Assembly (NCBI GenBank): GCA_964344625.1
Contig: CAYFNZ010000043.1
Coordinates: forward strand, 1-7,569
DNA: 7,569 nt
Direction of reading: 5' to 3'
Source: JAAYEL01 sp964344625
GTDB lineage: Bacteria > Bacillota > Clostridia > Tissierellales > Peptoniphilaceae
Positions 6,848 through 7,569 of this stretch are shown piece after piece. The first letter of the stretch is position 1, and each line of letters starts with the position of its first letter. The notes below the pieces were generated by a model, which saw only the letters and a program-made list of their open reading frames with translations, ran no database searches and was not told where the DNA came from. Both the position numbers and the translations under genes were made by a program.

Positions 6848-7566
6848 TGAATATAGAAATACTTTTTAAAGAATTATATATATACGGAGAAGATGCGAAT
6901 GCCAGATATCTTGAAATGATGTTTGAAAAGCATAATATCATTAACACTACCTTTAATGACACCCCATATTTCGTAAACAATCGTCCTGATTTAATATTTA
7001 TTGATGCCATTAGTGAATATTTTTTAGATAAGATTGTAGAAAAACTTATGCCTTACAGAGAAAGATTAAAAGACCTTATCGAAGACGGGGTTCATATAAT
7101 AATTATGAATAACGCTATGGATATCTTTGGAAAGAAGCTTAGAATTACTGGATTTGATCAAGACATTCAAGGTAAATGCCTAGGGCTTCTAAACTATACC
7201 ACTCATAGGGACTATGATAATAGGCATGCTAGATTAGCAATTGCAGATTTTAAAGGTTGTGAGCTTGTAGGCCACAATATGGGCTTTTCTCAATACTATT
7301 ATGAAGATGAAAATGACCACCTTTATAAGACAAGTGCAGGCTATGGTTTTAATAAAAAAACTAGACTTGGAGGATTTAACTATAAAAACGTCTATTGCAC
7401 CGAACTTGTTGGTGAGATGTTTATGATAAACCCACCCCTATCAAAAATGTTATTAAAAAAATTAGGACAAGAAGAAATCCTTCCCTATGATAGCTATGTA
7501 AATGAAATATATAACTACAGATTAAGAAACATGAAAAAAGACCCAATTGTAAATGGTCCAATATAA
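6847..7566 (+). CDS. GatD-like class I glutamine amidotransferase homologue without catalytic Cys and His (predicted pseudo-glutaminase)
   Basis: This 239-residue protein matches GatD (CobB/CobQ-like GATase) in length, order and partner. It has YIYGEDANARYLEMMFEKH (11-29, usually L-x-x-Y-G-D-x-x-N), the strand PDLIFID (47-53), the nucleophile-elbow region EDGVHIIIMNNAMDIFG (79-95), and KNVYCTELVGEMFMINP (180-196). Canonical GatD has I-C-G-G-Y-Q-L-L-G at the elbow; here it is M-N-N-A-M-D-I-F-G, so Cys is Asn88. Canonical G-T-Y-L-H-G has become C-T-E-L-V-G, so His is Val188. The GGGQD oxyanion loop is also lost (DAISE, 53-57). It should not hydrolyse glutamine. The frame is intact, and the GTG start shares one base with the murT stop (TAGTG), so coupled synthesis of the pair is expected. 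An upstream ribosome site is weak (GAG). An ATG follows directly after the TAA stop at the window edge (7567-7569) and may begin another gene. Family is confident; the role is unknown. Confidence 0.85.
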   Translation: MNIEILFKELYIYGEDANARYLEMMFEKHNIINTTFNDTPYFVNNRPDLIFIDAISEYFLDKIVEKLMPYRERLKDLIEDGVHIIIMNNAMDIFGKKLRITGFDQDIQGKCLGLLNYTTHRDYDNRHARLAIADFKGCELVGHNMGFSQYYYEDENDHLYKTSAGYGFNKKTRLGGFNYKNVYCTELVGEMFMINPPLSKMLLKKLGQEEILPYDSYVNEIYNYRLRNMKKDPIVNGPI

Positions 7567-7569
7567 ATG

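Noticed and set aside
6847..7566. The gatD-like gene as a decaying pseudogene
   Set aside because: The frame is full length with no stop or frameshift, flanking motifs are preserved and the start overlaps the murT stop; only the catalytic residues are changed.

Overview
The window is an AT-rich, tightly packed bacterial segment with strong Shine-Dalgarno sites, sigma-70/A-type promoters and TAA/TAG/TGA stops. It carries a MurT/GatD-type gene pair with a fused MsrA-MsrB and a BmrA/LmrA-type ABC exporter. Together these suggest a low-GC Gram-positive (Firmicutes). My best guess from the style of the proteins is an anaerobic coccus of the Peptoniphilaceae/Tissierellia kind (Anaerococcus-like). 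That placement is an inference and was not tested by a search.

Layout: two divergent transcription units start from a 66-bp spacer (4633-4698). Leftward (minus strand) is a four-gene unit: a homodimer-type ABC exporter half-transporter (4632-2854), a membrane-anchored protein with a C-terminal J domain (2851-2045), a fused methionine sulfoxide reductase MsrAB (2023-1094), and a membrane-anchored class A beta-lactamase-like protein that lacks every catalytic motif (1079-51). Gaps are 2, 21 and 14 bp, so this reads as one operon. A near-consensus promoter overlaps the stop codon of the last gene and fires out of the left edge. Rightward (plus strand) is a short-chain dehydrogenase (4699-5433) that looks more like an EF-P 5-aminopentanone reductase (YmfI type) than a fatty-acid FabG, then a MurT-like Mur ligase (5480-6847) and a GatD-like protein (6847-7566) that overlap by one base.

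The most interesting content is the MurT/GatD pair. Canonical MurT-GatD amidates the D-isoglutamate of lipid II using ammonia released from glutamine by GatD. Here the GatD homologue aligns along its whole length without obvious gaps near the active site, yet the catalytic Cys is Asn88 and the catalytic His is Val188. The MurT partner keeps its P-loop and Zn-ribbon but has changed the motif normally reading D-G-R-D-x-S-W-x-W-D. Both reading frames are intact and translationally coupled. The pair is therefore probably not decaying but a selected variant: ammonia-dependent, using another amine, or regulatory. With the beta-lactamase-like pseudoenzyme on the other strand, the window holds two apparent pseudoenzymes from cell-wall-related families.

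No RNA genes, CRISPR arrays, insertion sequences or convincing intrinsic terminators were seen. No stretch over about 70 bp is without a gene.
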